From positions 3,141,189-3,205,188 of the forward strand of contig NZ_LR733215.1 of assembly GCF_902506435.1 (NCBI RefSeq): a stretch of 64,000 nt of DNA, given 5' to 3'. The first letter of the stretch is position 1. Each line of letters starts with the position of its first letter. This DNA comes from Nocardioides sp. AX2bis (GTDB taxonomy: Bacteria; Actinomycetota; Actinomycetes; Propionibacteriales; Nocardioidaceae). Under the pieces are notes generated by a model. It had not been told where the DNA came from, did no database searches, and saw only the letters and a program-made list of their open reading frames with translations. Positions 22,367 through 30,764 of this stretch are shown piece by piece. Made by a program: the position numbers and the translations under genes.

Positions 22367-23101
22367 TCAGGCCAGGTGCGGGACCGGCGCCCCGGGGCGT
22401 ACCGACGCTGCCGGGCCCGACGTGGCGCGCCCGCGGTAGGGGCCGTCCTCGGCCTGCTGCCGGATCAGCAGCGCCACCGCGGCCAGCTGCGAGCGGACGC
22501 CGAGCTTCACGCGGACCGCCCGGCGGTGCGCACGCACGGTGGCCACGGTCGAGCCGATGGCGTGGGCGGTCTCGCCGAGCGACCGCCCCCCGGCCATGGC
22601 CTCCAGCACCGCCCGCTCCTCGGTCGTGAGCGAGGCGAGCCTCCGGGCGGGCGACGTCGTCACCGCACGCCGGAGGACCGGGGCGCCGGTGCGAGCGGGG
22701 TCGGCGGGGGCGGCGGAGGCGGTCAGGGCAGCCAGGGCGTCCAGGACCGTGGGGAGGCCCGCGTCGGCGTCGAGCACCCAGGAGGCACCCGCCTCGCCGA
22801 GGGCGTCCACCGTCGCCGCCCCCCGCGCGTCGGCGCGGCCGTCCACGATCGCGCCCCAGGGCAGCCGGTGCCGGCCGACCACGTCCAGCGCGCGGCACAA
22901 CGCCTCGGCGCCCACCGGGACCAGCAGGAGCAGCGACCGCGCGGCGGGCGCGTCGTCCTCCTGCCCCGCGCGGGCGTCCACGCCGTGCCCCTGCAGGGCG
23001 GCTGCCGTGGCGTCGACGACGAGGGTCGGCTCGCCGTCCACCAGGACCGGCCCGTACCTCCAGCTGTGCCCCATGTCGCTCCCCACCAGACGGATCGGCA
23101 T
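22367..23101 (-). CDS. LuxR-type regulator with degenerate receiver-like N-terminus
   Basis: The protein has 244 residues. The C-terminus (about 155-220) is a LuxR helix-turn-helix: SLTTEERAVLEAMAGGRSLGET, then VATVRAHRRAVRVKLGVRSQLAAVALL. The N-terminal 130 residues have an alpha/beta pattern (LLLLVPVG, PWGAIVDGRAD, ASWVLDADAG) suggesting a receiver fold, but the acidic pair and an obvious phospho-aspartate are missing. Phosphorylation is therefore doubtful. It is divergent from a second LuxR regulator with a similar C-terminus. Start taken at ATG 23101. Confidence 0.75.
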   Translation of the reverse strand: MPIRLVGSDMGHSWRYGPVLVDGEPTLVVDATAAALQGHGVDARAGQEDDAPAARSLLLLVPVGAEALCRALDVVGRHRLPWGAIVDGRADARGAATVDALGEAGASWVLDADAGLPTVLDALAALTASAAPADPARTGAPVLRRAVTTSPARRLASLTTEERAVLEAMAGGRSLGETAHAIGSTVATVRAHRRAVRVKLGVRSQLAAVALLIRQQAEDGPYRGRATSGPAASVRPGAPVPHLA

Positions 23102-23330
23102 CGCCCCGACCCGAGAGGTCCGGTGGTCACGACGCTGTGCAGTACGACTGTGCCGCCACCATCGGCACGTCCCCGCGGTCAAGGGCCATTTTCCCTAGTT
23201 TTCGGGATGCAGACGTCCGTGATCCGGCGCCGTGTCCAGGGATCCGCGGGCACCGGGCCCCGACCCTGGTTAACTTGAGCCACCGCTCGGGTCGTCCGTC
23301 CGGCCGGAGACGAGGGGGGAGACGGCGCGT
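23102..23330. promoter_or_regulatory. divergent promoter region between two LuxR genes
   Basis: This 229-bp gap includes an unusually AT-rich stretch near 23189-23205 (CCATTTTCCCTAGTTTTC). TAACTT at 23271-23276 could be the -10 of the + strand gene. GGGGGAG lies about 9 nt before the GTG at 23331. No gene is seen inside. Confidence 0.4.
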
Positions 23331-24080
23331 GTGGGCAGAACGTCGTGTGGGGACCCCTCGGTGAGCGCCTCCAGCACCGCACGCTCGGACTACCGCGTCG
23401 TCGTGCTCGACGACCACGCCCTGTTCGCGGAGTCCCTCGAGCTGGCACTGGGCGTCGAGCAGTACACCGCCATCCGCCCCGAGCCCCCCCAGGCCGGCAC
23501 CAGCGTCCGCGCCGCGGTGCAGAGCGTGCTCAAGCACCGTCCCGACGTGGTGCTGCTCGACCTCCACCTCGGTGACTTCGGCGACTCCGACGCCCTGATC
23601 CGGCCCCTGGCGGAGGCCGGCGCGAACGTGGTCATCGTCTCCAGCACGCTCGACGCCGCCCGCCTGGGCGGGTGCATCCAGCGCGGCGCACGCGCGATCG
23701 TCAGCAAGGACCGTCGGCTCAACGAGATCCTCGCGGTCGTCCGCCGGCTGCGCACCGGCCTGCCGGTGCTGACCGCGGAGGAGCGCGAGTCCTTCATCTC
23801 CGCGTGGCGGCGCGACCGCCAGGAGAACGAGGTCGCGATGACGCGCCTCGGGCTGCTGTCGAACCGGGAGCGCGAGGTGCTGGCCGACCTGATGGCCGGA
23901 CGCTCGGTCCGCGAGATCGCCGAGCGCAAGGTCGTCTCCGAGGGCACGGTGCGCACCCAGGTCAAGGCCGTGCTGGCCAAGCTCGAGGTCGGCTCACAGC
24001 TGGCGGCGGTCGGACTGGCCCACCGGGTGGGCTGGCGCCCGCCCGGCGACCCCGCGGACCGGGTCGGCGACGCGACCTAG
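23331..24080 (+). CDS. response regulator with LuxR HTH
   Basis: The protein has 249 residues. The receiver domain has DDHALF, the phospho-acceptor in VVLLDLHLGDFGDSD, the switch residues IVSSTLDAARLGG, and lysine in AIVSKDRRL. The C-terminal helix-turn-helix is LSNREREVLADLMAGRSVREIAERKVVSEGTVRTQVKAVLAKL. It has no adjacent kinase. A later GTG at 23361 would remove ten residues; the earlier one is used because of its GGGGGAG site. Its stop overlaps the pth stop by 4 bp. Confidence 0.82.
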   Translation: MGRTSCGDPSVSASSTARSDYRVVVLDDHALFAESLELALGVEQYTAIRPEPPQAGTSVRAAVQSVLKHRPDVVLLDLHLGDFGDSDALIRPLAEAGANVVIVSSTLDAARLGGCIQRGARAIVSKDRRLNEILAVVRRLRTGLPVLTAEERESFISAWRRDRQENEVAMTRLGLLSNREREVLADLMAGRSVREIAERKVVSEGTVRTQVKAVLAKLEVGSQLAAVGLAHRVGWRPPGDPADRVGDAT

Positions 24081-24673
24081 GAGTTGAAGCGCTGCTGGGT
24101 GCGCTCGAGACCGTCGGTGAGCAGGCACTCCACGGCGTCGGCCGCGGTGTCCACCTGCAGCGCCAGCTCGTCGCGCTCACGCTTGGCGTAGTCGGAGAGC
24201 ACGAAGTCGGCGACGTCCTGGCGTCCGGGCGGGCGGCCGATCCCGGCGCGCACGCGGTAGAAGTCACCGCCGCCGAGGGAGGACCGCATCGAGCGCAGCC
24301 CGTTGTGGCCGTTGTCGCCGCCGCCGCGCTTGACCCGCAGCGTGCCGAAGTCGATGTCGAGCTCGTCGTGGATCGCCACGACGTGGTCGAGGTCGGTCTT
24401 GTAGAACCCGGCGAGGGCCTTGACCGGCCCGCCGAGCTCGTTCATGTACGAGCGGGGCCGCGCGAGGACGATCCGCGGACCCGGCGAGCCCGGGGCACCG
24501 AGGCGCCCCTCGACCACGTCGGCCCGACCGGACTTGTGCGACCGCCAGCGGGACCCCAGGCGGCGGGCCAGCTCGTCGGTGACGAGGTAGCCGACGTTGT
24601 GGCGGTGCCCGGCGTACCCGGGTCCGGGGTTGCCGAGACCGACGACCAGCCATGCTCCGGCGTCGTCGACCAC
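24077..24673 (-). CDS. pth: peptidyl-tRNA hydrolase
   Basis: The protein has 198 residues, the standard length. Recognised: VVGLGNPGPGYAGHRHNVGY with the catalytic histidine, RSYMNELGGPVKAL, AIHDELDIDFGTLRVKRGGGDNGHNGLRS (catalytic aspartate and asparagine) and FYRVRAGIGRPPG. It frees tRNA from stalled peptidyl-tRNA. The frame is open up to a GTG overlapping the rplY stop. That extension crosses a 19-bp hairpin, whereas the GTG at 24673 has an AGGAGGA site 4 nt upstream and gives the normal length, so it was chosen. Confidence 0.93.
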   Translation of the reverse strand: MVDDAGAWLVVGLGNPGPGYAGHRHNVGYLVTDELARRLGSRWRSHKSGRADVVEGRLGAPGSPGPRIVLARPRSYMNELGGPVKALAGFYKTDLDHVVAIHDELDIDFGTLRVKRGGGDNGHNGLRSMRSSLGGGDFYRVRAGIGRPPGRQDVADFVLSDYAKRERDELALQVDTAADAVECLLTDGLERTQQRFNS

Positions 24674-24697
24674 GGGGTCCTCCTCGCGCTCGTTCCG

Positions 24698-24737
24698 GGT
24701 GCGGGGGGCGGGCGCCGTGGCGCCCGCCCCCCGCACC
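24698..24737 (-). terminator. 19-bp perfect inverted repeat between rplY and pth
   Basis: Arms at 24698-24716 and 24719-24737 are perfectly complementary (outer bases GGTGCGGGG, inner GGCGCC) with only 2 nt between. It lies 44 nt after the rplY stop and before the pth ribosome binding site. It is probably an attenuator or terminator that lowers read-through from rplY into pth. Confidence 0.65.
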
Positions 24738-24780
24738 GGGGAGACCAGTCGGCCCAGGAACCACCTGAGCCGGGTGGCCT

Positions 24781-25479
24781 TCACTCCTTGTCGCCGCCCT
24801 GGGCGTCGTCGGCGGAGTCGGCGGAGTCGCCCTCGGCGTCGTCGGAGGCGGCCTCGGCCTGCTCCTCGTCGGACTCCTCGCGCTCGATGCCGGCCTCGGC
24901 CTCGGCGTCCTCGAGCTCGGCCTCCAGCGCCTCGGCGGAGATCTGCTCGGTGACGTTGACGACCAGCGTCTCGGGGTCGGTGACCAGCACCGAGCCCTCG
25001 GGCAGGGTGAGCTCGGCCGCGGTGATCTGCGTGCCGGCGGGCAGGCCCTCGACGCTGACCTCGAGGGTCTCGGGGATGTGGGTGGCCTCGGCCTCGACGG
25101 TCAGGGTGGTGTTCTCGGTGACGACCAGCGTGTCCGGGCCGGCCTCGCCGGTCACGTGGACCTCGATGTCGACGGTGACGCGCTCGCCACGGCGGACCGC
25201 GACGAAGTCGATGTGCTCGAGGGTGCGACGGATCGGGTCGACCTGGATCTGCTTGGTCAGCGCCAGCTGGGTCTCGCCGTCGATCTCGAGCTCGAGCAGC
25301 GCGTTGGCGCCGCCGGCCTTGAGCGCCAGCCAGGTGTCGTGGCCCGGCAGGGTCAGGTGGCGGGTGTCGGCGCCGTGGCCGTAGACCACCGCGGGCACCT
25401 TGTCGGCGCGGCGGATGCGGCGTGCCGCGCCCTTGCCGAACTCGGTCCGGGTCTCTGCCTTGATCTTCTCGGCGGCCAT
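24781..25479 (-). CDS. rplY: 50S ribosomal protein L25/general stress protein Ctc
   Basis: The protein has 232 residues. The N-terminal L25 domain (about 1-95) has EFGKGAARRIRRADKVPAVVYGHG and a 5S rRNA-binding surface, followed by the TL5-type beta domain (LVVTENTTLTVEAEATHIPETLEVSV). The tail (about 190-232) is very acidic and Glu/Asp/Ala-rich, as in actinobacterial CTC-type L25. It binds 5S rRNA. The gene sits between pth and two unknown genes; in mycobacteria the same place leads to prs and glmU. Confidence 0.95.
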   Translation of the reverse strand: MAAEKIKAETRTEFGKGAARRIRRADKVPAVVYGHGADTRHLTLPGHDTWLALKAGGANALLELEIDGETQLALTKQIQVDPIRRTLEHIDFVAVRRGERVTVDIEVHVTGEAGPDTLVVTENTTLTVEAEATHIPETLEVSVEGLPAGTQITAAELTLPEGSVLVTDPETLVVNVTEQISAEALEAELEDAEAEAGIEREESDEEQAEAASDDAEGDSADSADDAQGGDKE

Positions 25480-25748
25480 CGTTGCTCCTGTGTGCTCGTC
25501 TGTGCGGGTGCGGTGGTTGGTGGTCGCCGGCGACGGGCGCGGTCGTCGCGCCCGGAGGCAGAAGACGCCGCGTGCCCGGTGATCGGCAGCGCGGCGTGGG
25601 CGGCGCTCTCGCGCCCGCCGGCCCTGTCGATCACGGAGCGGCGGGGATCCCCGCGCTCCCTCGCCGAGGCAACCCGGTGATCCTAGACCGTGCGGCGCGG
25701 GCGCACCAATCCGAGGACGCCGGTCCGGCGTCGACCTACGCTGCCGCC
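25480..25748. promoter_or_regulatory. rplY leader region with two hairpins
   Basis: No gene is seen in these 269 bp. TAGGAT on the minus strand (25680-25685) is a likely -10 for rplY, giving a leader of nearly 200 nt. The leader contains GGGCGCG/CGCGCCC near 25537-25555 and a nearly perfect 12-bp palindrome around GGGGATCCCC near 25636-25660. On the + strand TACGCT (25737-25742) sits 6 nt before the GTG at 25749. Confidence 0.45.
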
Positions 25749-27038
25749 GTGGAACGTTCCCCGGTGCTCCTGCCCGCCACCGGGGCGGGCCTCTCGATCG
25801 CCCGGGGCCGCTCGACCTCGCTGTCGGTGGAGGACGCCGCGGTGGTGCTGCGCCAGGACGGCCGCGAGCAGGTGCTGGCCCGACCGGGTGCGGTGACCCG
25901 GGTCGCGCACGACGCCCCGGACCGGCCCGGCCTCGACCCCGACCGGTCCAGCCGCCTGCTGCTCCGCTCGGGCGACCGGGCCGTCGCCGTGGTCCACCTC
26001 GACCACTTCACCGCGCCGGCGGTGCTCCTCTCCGGGGACCGGTCGCTGCAGCGCAGCGTCTCGGGTGCCGACGCCCTGGCGGCAGCCCTCGACCTGGCCG
26101 TCGAGCAGGCCGACAGGACCGACCGCGAGGTCCTGGGGCAGGCGGGCCGGGAGGTGCAGGTGCGTGGTCGGCTGCGCCGCACGGGCTCGCGGTGGTCGTA
26201 CGCGGTCCTCCTGCTCGGTGCCGTGCTGACCTTCCTCACCCTCCCCCTGCTCGGCGAGGGCCCCGTCCTCGGCGTGCTGGCAGCAGCCACGGGTCTGGCC
26301 GTGACCGCGTGGCCGGCTCTCGCGTGGTGGCGACGCCGGCGGCGCTTCCTGGAGCTGGACGAGGAGGGACCGGACACCGACGAGGGGGGACCCGGGGCCA
26401 CCCTGCTGTCACCGGCTCCGCCCTACGACGACCTCTTCCCGCACACCCGTCTGCTCGTCGGCCCCCGTGCCGTGGTGCTCCACCACCGTGGCCGGCAGAC
26501 GCGCCTGGCCGGCGCCGACCTCGGCGGCGTCGACCGTCTCGTCCACGACGGCTCCAGCGCCACGTTCCTCGACGCCCGCCGTCGCGCCCTGCTCGCGATC
26601 GACCCGGCGTTCTGGTGCCCCGACCCCACCCGTCCCGAGCGCCTCGCCGACGCCTGTCGCCGCGCCGGGATCGGCGTGGGTCGCGACCCGGTGGTGAGCA
26701 GCGGGCTGGTCGCCGAGCCGACGGCCGACCCGGGTGTGATCGACGACGACCCCCGGTTCCTGATGCCGCCCGGCGAGCGCGGCAACGGCACGGCCGTCCT
26801 GTCCACGCTCGTCGCCTTCGTGGTGGCGTTGTCCGTCGTGGTCGGCCTCGTCGGCGTGCTCGGCACGCTGCCCCCCGTCACCGGGGAGCCGCTCGCCGTC
26901 GTGGCGCTGGTCGGGTCCGGGCTCGTGCTCGTCGCCGCCCTCGTGCTGCTGTCCCTGGTGCTCGGCGTCCGCCGGCGCACCAACCGGTGGGCCCGCCCCG
27001 TCACCGCGCCGCCCACCCCGTCCAGGAGGAGCTCATGA
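25749..27038 (+). CDS. unknown membrane protein, two pairs of membrane helices
   Basis: The protein has 429 residues; I do not recognise the family. Seen: a soluble N-terminal part (1-145), a helical pair (WSYAVLLLGAVLTFLTLPLLG, VLGVLAAATGLAVTAWPAL), a soluble middle with HTRLLVGPRAVVLHHRGRQTRL, which may be a PH-like beta region, and a second helical pair at the C-terminus (AVLSTLVAFVVALSVVVGLVGV, LAVVALVGSGLVLVAALVLL). The GTG follows TACGCT by 6 nt (leaderless layout). Its stop overlaps the next gene's ATG (ATGA), so the two are a unit. Confidence 0.7.
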   Translation: MERSPVLLPATGAGLSIARGRSTSLSVEDAAVVLRQDGREQVLARPGAVTRVAHDAPDRPGLDPDRSSRLLLRSGDRAVAVVHLDHFTAPAVLLSGDRSLQRSVSGADALAAALDLAVEQADRTDREVLGQAGREVQVRGRLRRTGSRWSYAVLLLGAVLTFLTLPLLGEGPVLGVLAAATGLAVTAWPALAWWRRRRRFLELDEEGPDTDEGGPGATLLSPAPPYDDLFPHTRLLVGPRAVVLHHRGRQTRLAGADLGGVDRLVHDGSSATFLDARRRALLAIDPAFWCPDPTRPERLADACRRAGIGVGRDPVVSSGLVAEPTADPGVIDDDPRFLMPPGERGNGTAVLSTLVAFVVALSVVVGLVGVLGTLPPVTGEPLAVVALVGSGLVLVAALVLLSLVLGVRRRTNRWARPVTAPPTPSRRSS

Positions 27039-27625
27039 CCACCCCACCGACCCCGGGCGACATCTCCGCCGTCGGCCTCGAGGGCTGGTTCCCGCTCGAC
27101 CTCACCCGCACCCCCGAGCAGGTCCACGCCGCGATCCTGGCGGAGTACCCCGCCGGCGACGAGGTGACCGCAGCGACCGCCGAGGGCCTCGTCGGCATGG
27201 TCCGCAGCCTCCAGGCACAGACGGGCGAGGGAGAGGCCACCGGGATCGTCAACCTGGCCGCCTGGGTGCTGCTGGACGACCCCGCCACCCTCAGCCCGGT
27301 GGCGGTCGCGACGCTGCGCGGTCTGGTCGAGGAGTCGGGGGACCCGATGCAGGTCGTCGCCGGCATGACCGCGGGCGCCGAGCTCTACGACGAGCCGCCC
27401 CTGGTCGCCCTCGGGACGGCGTCCGGGCCGGCCACCCTGACCCGGATCCGCACGGTGGAGGTGGTGCGGGGTGGCCGCGAGGTGCACGAGCAGTCCCTGG
27501 TCCTCTGGCCCCGCCCGCAGCACGGGTACGTCGTGACCCTGTCGGCCTACGTCCAGGACCTCGTCCTGTCCGACAGGGTCGGCGCCGCGATGCGTCAGCT
27601 GGCGACCGGGATCACCGGCCTGTGA
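27035..27625 (+). CDS. unknown protein co-translated with the membrane protein
   Basis: The protein has 196 residues from the ATG overlapping the upstream stop; AGGAGG lies just ahead. No signal peptide or membrane helix is seen. The C-terminal third (IRTVEVVRGGREVHEQSLVLWPRPQHGYVVTLSAYVQDLVLSD) is beta-rich, followed by a short helix. In mycobacteria the lipoprotein gene lpqT lies between rplY and prs. A distant resemblance to that family is possible but too weak to claim, and this protein has no lipobox and is on the opposite strand. Confidence 0.65.
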   Translation: MTTPPTPGDISAVGLEGWFPLDLTRTPEQVHAAILAEYPAGDEVTAATAEGLVGMVRSLQAQTGEGEATGIVNLAAWVLLDDPATLSPVAVATLRGLVEESGDPMQVVAGMTAGAELYDEPPLVALGTASGPATLTRIRTVEVVRGGREVHEQSLVLWPRPQHGYVVTLSAYVQDLVLSDRVGAAMRQLATGITGL

Positions 27626-27649
27626 CGGACCAGGGCCACGGTGGGTCCC

Positions 27650-28630
27650 TCAGGCGTGACCGTCGAACATCGACGTCACGGAGCCGTCCTCGAAGACCTC
27701 GCGGATCGCACGCCCGACCAGCGGGGCGATCGAGAGGCACGTCAGCTTGTCGAAGCTGACGTCGTCGCCCAGCGGCAGGGTGTTGGTGACCACGACCTCG
27801 ACGGCCGGGGAGCTCTTCAGCCGCTCCACGGCGGGGTCGGAGAGGATCGCGTGCGTGGCCGCGATGATCACGCCGGCCGCACCCTCGGCCATGATCGCCT
27901 CGGCGGCCTTCACGATGGTCCCGCCGGTGTCGATCATGTCGTCGACCAGCACGCACATCCGGCCCTTGACCTCGCCGACGACGCGGTTGGCGACGGTCTC
28001 GTTGGGCCGGTCGGTGCGACGGGTCTTGTGGATGAAGGCCAGCGGGGCGCCGCCGAGGCGGGCCGACCAGCGCTCGGCGACCTTGATCCGGCCGGCGTCG
28101 GGCGAGACCACGCATAGCGACTGGCCGCCGTACTGCTGCTTGACGTAGTCGGCCAGGATCGGCAGCGCCATCAGGTGGTCGACGGGGCCGTCGAAGAAGC
28201 CCTGGATCTGGTCGGCGTGCAGGTCGACGGTGATCAGCCGGTCGGCGCCGGCGGTCTTGAAGAGGTCGGCGACCAGGCGGGCCGAGATCGGCTCGCGGCC
28301 GCGGTGCTTCTTGTCCTGGCGGGCGTAGCCGTAGAACGGCATCACCACGGTGATCCGCTTCGCGGAGGCGCGCTTGAGCGCGTCGACCATGAGCAGGTGC
28401 TCCATGATCCACTCGTTGATCGGCGCGGTGTGGCTCTGCAGCACGAAGGCGTCGCAGCCGCGGACGGACTCCTCGAAGCGCACGTAGAGCTCGCCGTTGG
28501 CGAACTCGTAGGCGCTCTGCGGCACCAGCGCGGTGCCGAGGAGGTCGGCCACCTCCTGGGCGAGGACGGGGTGCGCCCGCCCACTGAAGACCATCAGGTT
28601 CTTCTCGGTCGTGCGCTTCATGCCGGTCAC
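27650..28630 (-). CDS. prs: ribose-phosphate pyrophosphokinase
   Basis: The protein has 326 residues, the standard bacterial length. Recognised: NLMVFSGRAHPVLAQEVADLL, the ATP flexible-loop area RQDKKHRGREPISARLVADL, TVDLHADQIQGFFDGPVDHL, and the PRPP-binding loop VLVDDMIDTGGT. It makes PRPP from ATP and ribose 5-phosphate. GTG at 28630 gives MTGMKRTTEKN; ATG at 28621 is an alternative three codons later. It follows glmU by 43 bp and is probably co-transcribed. Confidence 0.96.
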   Translation of the reverse strand: MTGMKRTTEKNLMVFSGRAHPVLAQEVADLLGTALVPQSAYEFANGELYVRFEESVRGCDAFVLQSHTAPINEWIMEHLLMVDALKRASAKRITVVMPFYGYARQDKKHRGREPISARLVADLFKTAGADRLITVDLHADQIQGFFDGPVDHLMALPILADYVKQQYGGQSLCVVSPDAGRIKVAERWSARLGGAPLAFIHKTRRTDRPNETVANRVVGEVKGRMCVLVDDMIDTGGTIVKAAEAIMAEGAAGVIIAATHAILSDPAVERLKSSPAVEVVVTNTLPLGDDVSFDKLTCLSIAPLVGRAIREVFEDGSVTSMFDGHA

Positions 28631-28673
28631 GGTGCGTCGCTCCAGGGTCGCCGGGGGTGCGGTGGGCCGTGGT

Positions 28674-30137
28674 TCAGTCTGACGCACCCGGCGCCGGTGG
28701 CGCACCTCCGGGTCCCGAGGCCTGGTCAGCGGCCTCGGCCTGGGCGGTCCCCGGTCGGCGCCGCTTCGCCCAGCCCTCGATCACCCGCTGCGGACCCGCG
28801 GAGACGGCCAGCGCGCCGGCCGGCACGTCCTCGCGCACGACGGTGCCGGCGCCGGTCGACGCACCGTCACCGACCGTGACGGGCGCGACGAACACGTTGT
28901 GGGACCCGGTCCTCGCGTGGCGGCCCACGACGGTGCGGTGCTTGGCCTGCCCGTCGTAGTTGGCGGTGATCGAGCCGGCCCCGATGTTGGTCCCCTCCCC
29001 CACCTCCGCGTCGCCGACGTAGGACAGGTGCGGGACCTTCGCACCGCGGCCCAGGACAGCGTTCTTGGTCTCCACGAAGGTGCCGATCTTGCCGTCCTCG
29101 CCGAGGTCGGTGCCGGGGCGCAGGTAGGCGAACGGGCCGACGGAGGCGCCGGCGCCGACCACGGCGAGCAGCCCGTGCGTCCGCACCACGCTCGCCCCGG
29201 CGCCGACCTCGCAGTCACGCAGGGTGGTGTCGGGGCCGACCACGGCGTCCTCGGCCACGACGGTCGTCCCGAGCAGCTGGGTGCCAGGGAGCAGGGTGAC
29301 GTCGGGGGCGAGGACCACGTCGGCGTCGACCCAGGTCGTCCCCGGGTCGACGACCGTCACGCCGGCACGCATCCAGCGCTCGAGGATGCGGCGGTTGAGC
29401 TCGCGCCCGATCTCGGCCAGCTGCACCCGGTCGTTGGCGCCCTCGGTCTGGCGCACGTCGGCGACCGGGTGGGCGCCGGTGTGCAGGCCCGCCTCGCGGG
29501 CCAGGCCGACCAGGTCGGTGAGGTAGTACTCGCCCTTGGCGTTGTCGTTGCGCAGCCGCGGCAGCGCCTCGAGGAGGAAGTCGGCGTCGAGGGCCAGGAT
29601 CCCGGAGTTGATCTCGGCGATCTCGCGCTGGGCGGGCGTGGCGTCCTTCTCCTCGACGATCGCCTCGACCTCGCCGTCGGCGTCGCGCAGCACCCGGCCG
29701 TACCCCGTCGGGTCGGGCACCCGCCCCGAGAGCACGCTCACCGCGCAGTCGGAGGCGGCGTGCTCGTCGGCGAAGGCGCGCAGGGCCTCCCCGGTGAGCA
29801 GGGGCGTGTCGCCGTACGCGACCACGACCGTCCCGGTCACCGGGCCCTCGGCGGCGAGCGCGTCGACCGCGACCCGGACCGCGTGGCCGGTGCCGAGCTG
29901 CTCCTCCTGCACGGCCAGCAGCGCGTCGGGTCGCCGCTCGGTCACGTGCAGACCGACCAGCTCGCGCTGGTGGCCCACGACGACCGCGACGCGTCCGGGG
30001 TCCAGCGACCCCACCGCCGCCAGCACGTGGCCGACCATGGAGCGGCCGGCGACGGCGTGCAGGACCTTCGGGGTCTTCGACCTCATCCTCGTCCCGCCCC
30101 CGGCAGCGAGGAGGACCACGGTCAGCTCGTTCGTCAC
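28674..30137 (-). CDS. glmU: bifunctional GlcNAc-1-P uridyltransferase/glucosamine-1-P acetyltransferase
   Basis: The protein has 487 residues. The pyrophosphorylase domain opens with VVLLAAGGGTRMRSKTPKVLH and contains QEEQLGTGHAV and AYGDTPLL. The C-terminal half is a left-handed beta-helix of hexapeptide repeats with PFAYLRPGTDLGEDGKIGTFVETKNA and the acetyl-CoA region near YDGQAKHRTVVG. A Pro/Ala/Glu-rich tail follows. It makes UDP-GlcNAc for peptidoglycan. The GTG start is only 2 nt from a 38-bp fragment of the tRNA-Gln 3' half, so its upstream region has been replaced by duplicated tRNA sequence. Confidence 0.95.
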   Translation of the reverse strand: MTNELTVVLLAAGGGTRMRSKTPKVLHAVAGRSMVGHVLAAVGSLDPGRVAVVVGHQRELVGLHVTERRPDALLAVQEEQLGTGHAVRVAVDALAAEGPVTGTVVVAYGDTPLLTGEALRAFADEHAASDCAVSVLSGRVPDPTGYGRVLRDADGEVEAIVEEKDATPAQREIAEINSGILALDADFLLEALPRLRNDNAKGEYYLTDLVGLAREAGLHTGAHPVADVRQTEGANDRVQLAEIGRELNRRILERWMRAGVTVVDPGTTWVDADVVLAPDVTLLPGTQLLGTTVVAEDAVVGPDTTLRDCEVGAGASVVRTHGLLAVVGAGASVGPFAYLRPGTDLGEDGKIGTFVETKNAVLGRGAKVPHLSYVGDAEVGEGTNIGAGSITANYDGQAKHRTVVGRHARTGSHNVFVAPVTVGDGASTGAGTVVREDVPAGALAVSAGPQRVIEGWAKRRRPGTAQAEAADQASGPGGAPPAPGASD

Positions 30138-30138
30138 G

Positions 30139-30176
30139 CTCCCCGGGCAGGAGTCGAACCTGCGTCGCTCGTCCTG
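30139..30176 (-). repeat. tRNA-Gln 3'-half fragment 1
   Basis: 37 of 38 positions match the 3' half of the complete tRNA-Gln (32369-32406), from the discriminator through the T arm and variable loop into the anticodon stem. Beyond that the match stops. It cannot fold as a tRNA. It lies directly upstream of the glmU start. Confidence 0.85.
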
Positions 30177-30299
30177 GCCCACGAGGTGTGCTGTCGGGCC
30201 TGGTCCAGCAGCGAGTGCCGTCCTGGACCAGTCGGTCCAGCCGGGGACTGGCGGTGATCCTAGCGACTGCCGGCCCCGGCGGGGCGGGTGCGGCCGCGG

Positions 30300-30764
30300 T
30301 CAGCCCGTCCGGACGAACGGCGGGGGCCAGCCCTCCTGGCCGGTCTGCTCGCCGTAGAACCGTGCGAAGTCCTCGGTCGTGAAGAGGTCGTGGGCCGTGC
30401 CCGACTCGGTCTCGCCGGACGACCTGACGAGGACGGTCGTCGACGCACCCCACCGCCCGTGGCGGAGGATCTCGGTCACACGGTCGAACACCGGGACCAG
30501 CTCCCGTCGAGACAGGCCGGGCTGGAGGCGGACCTCTGCGCGGTAGTCGTTGCTCTGCCCGAGCTGGTCCAGATGGTCCAGGTCGGCCGAGCGCACCTCC
30601 GGCAGCGCCCGCACGGCTGCGAACAGCTCCTCGTCGGGCACCGCCTCGTACCCCGCCGGCGCGGTGGGGTCCGGCGTGGCTCCACCCGTGCTGCTGCACG
30701 CCGCGGCGAGCGCGAGGGCCAGGCCCGCCAGCAACGACCGGGCCCGGGTCCTCCGGCTAGTCAA
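30300..30764 (-). CDS. lipoprotein, paralogue 1 of tandem family
   Basis: The protein has 154 residues. The lipobox is LAAAC (Cys 23), then STGGATPDPTAPAGYEAVPDEELF. It shares most of its length with paralogues 2 and 3, including DHLDQLGQSN, RHGRWGAS and the end GEQTGQEGWPPPFVRTG. Family and function were not recognised; the mature part looks like a small alpha/beta domain. The ATG used by the paralogues is AGG here, so translation must start at a TTG (30764) overlapping the stop of the DUF3592-like gene. It is likely coupled to that gene. Confidence 0.75.
   Translation of the reverse strand: MTSRRTRARSLLAGLALALAAACSSTGGATPDPTAPAGYEAVPDEELFAAVRALPEVRSADLDHLDQLGQSNDYRAEVRLQPGLSRRELVPVFDRVTEILRHGRWGASTTVLVRSSGETESGTAHDLFTTEDFARFYGEQTGQEGWPPPFVRTG

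Noticed and set aside
24674..24784. N-terminal extension of Pth from the GTG overlapping rplY
   Set aside because: It is made of a GC hairpin, gives an atypical length, and a much better ribosome binding site precedes 24673.
30139..30176. Possible second tRNA-Gln gene
   Set aside because: Only the 3' half is present; the D arm, anticodon loop and 5' acceptor strand are missing, so it is a fragment. The same holds at 31244 and 31814.
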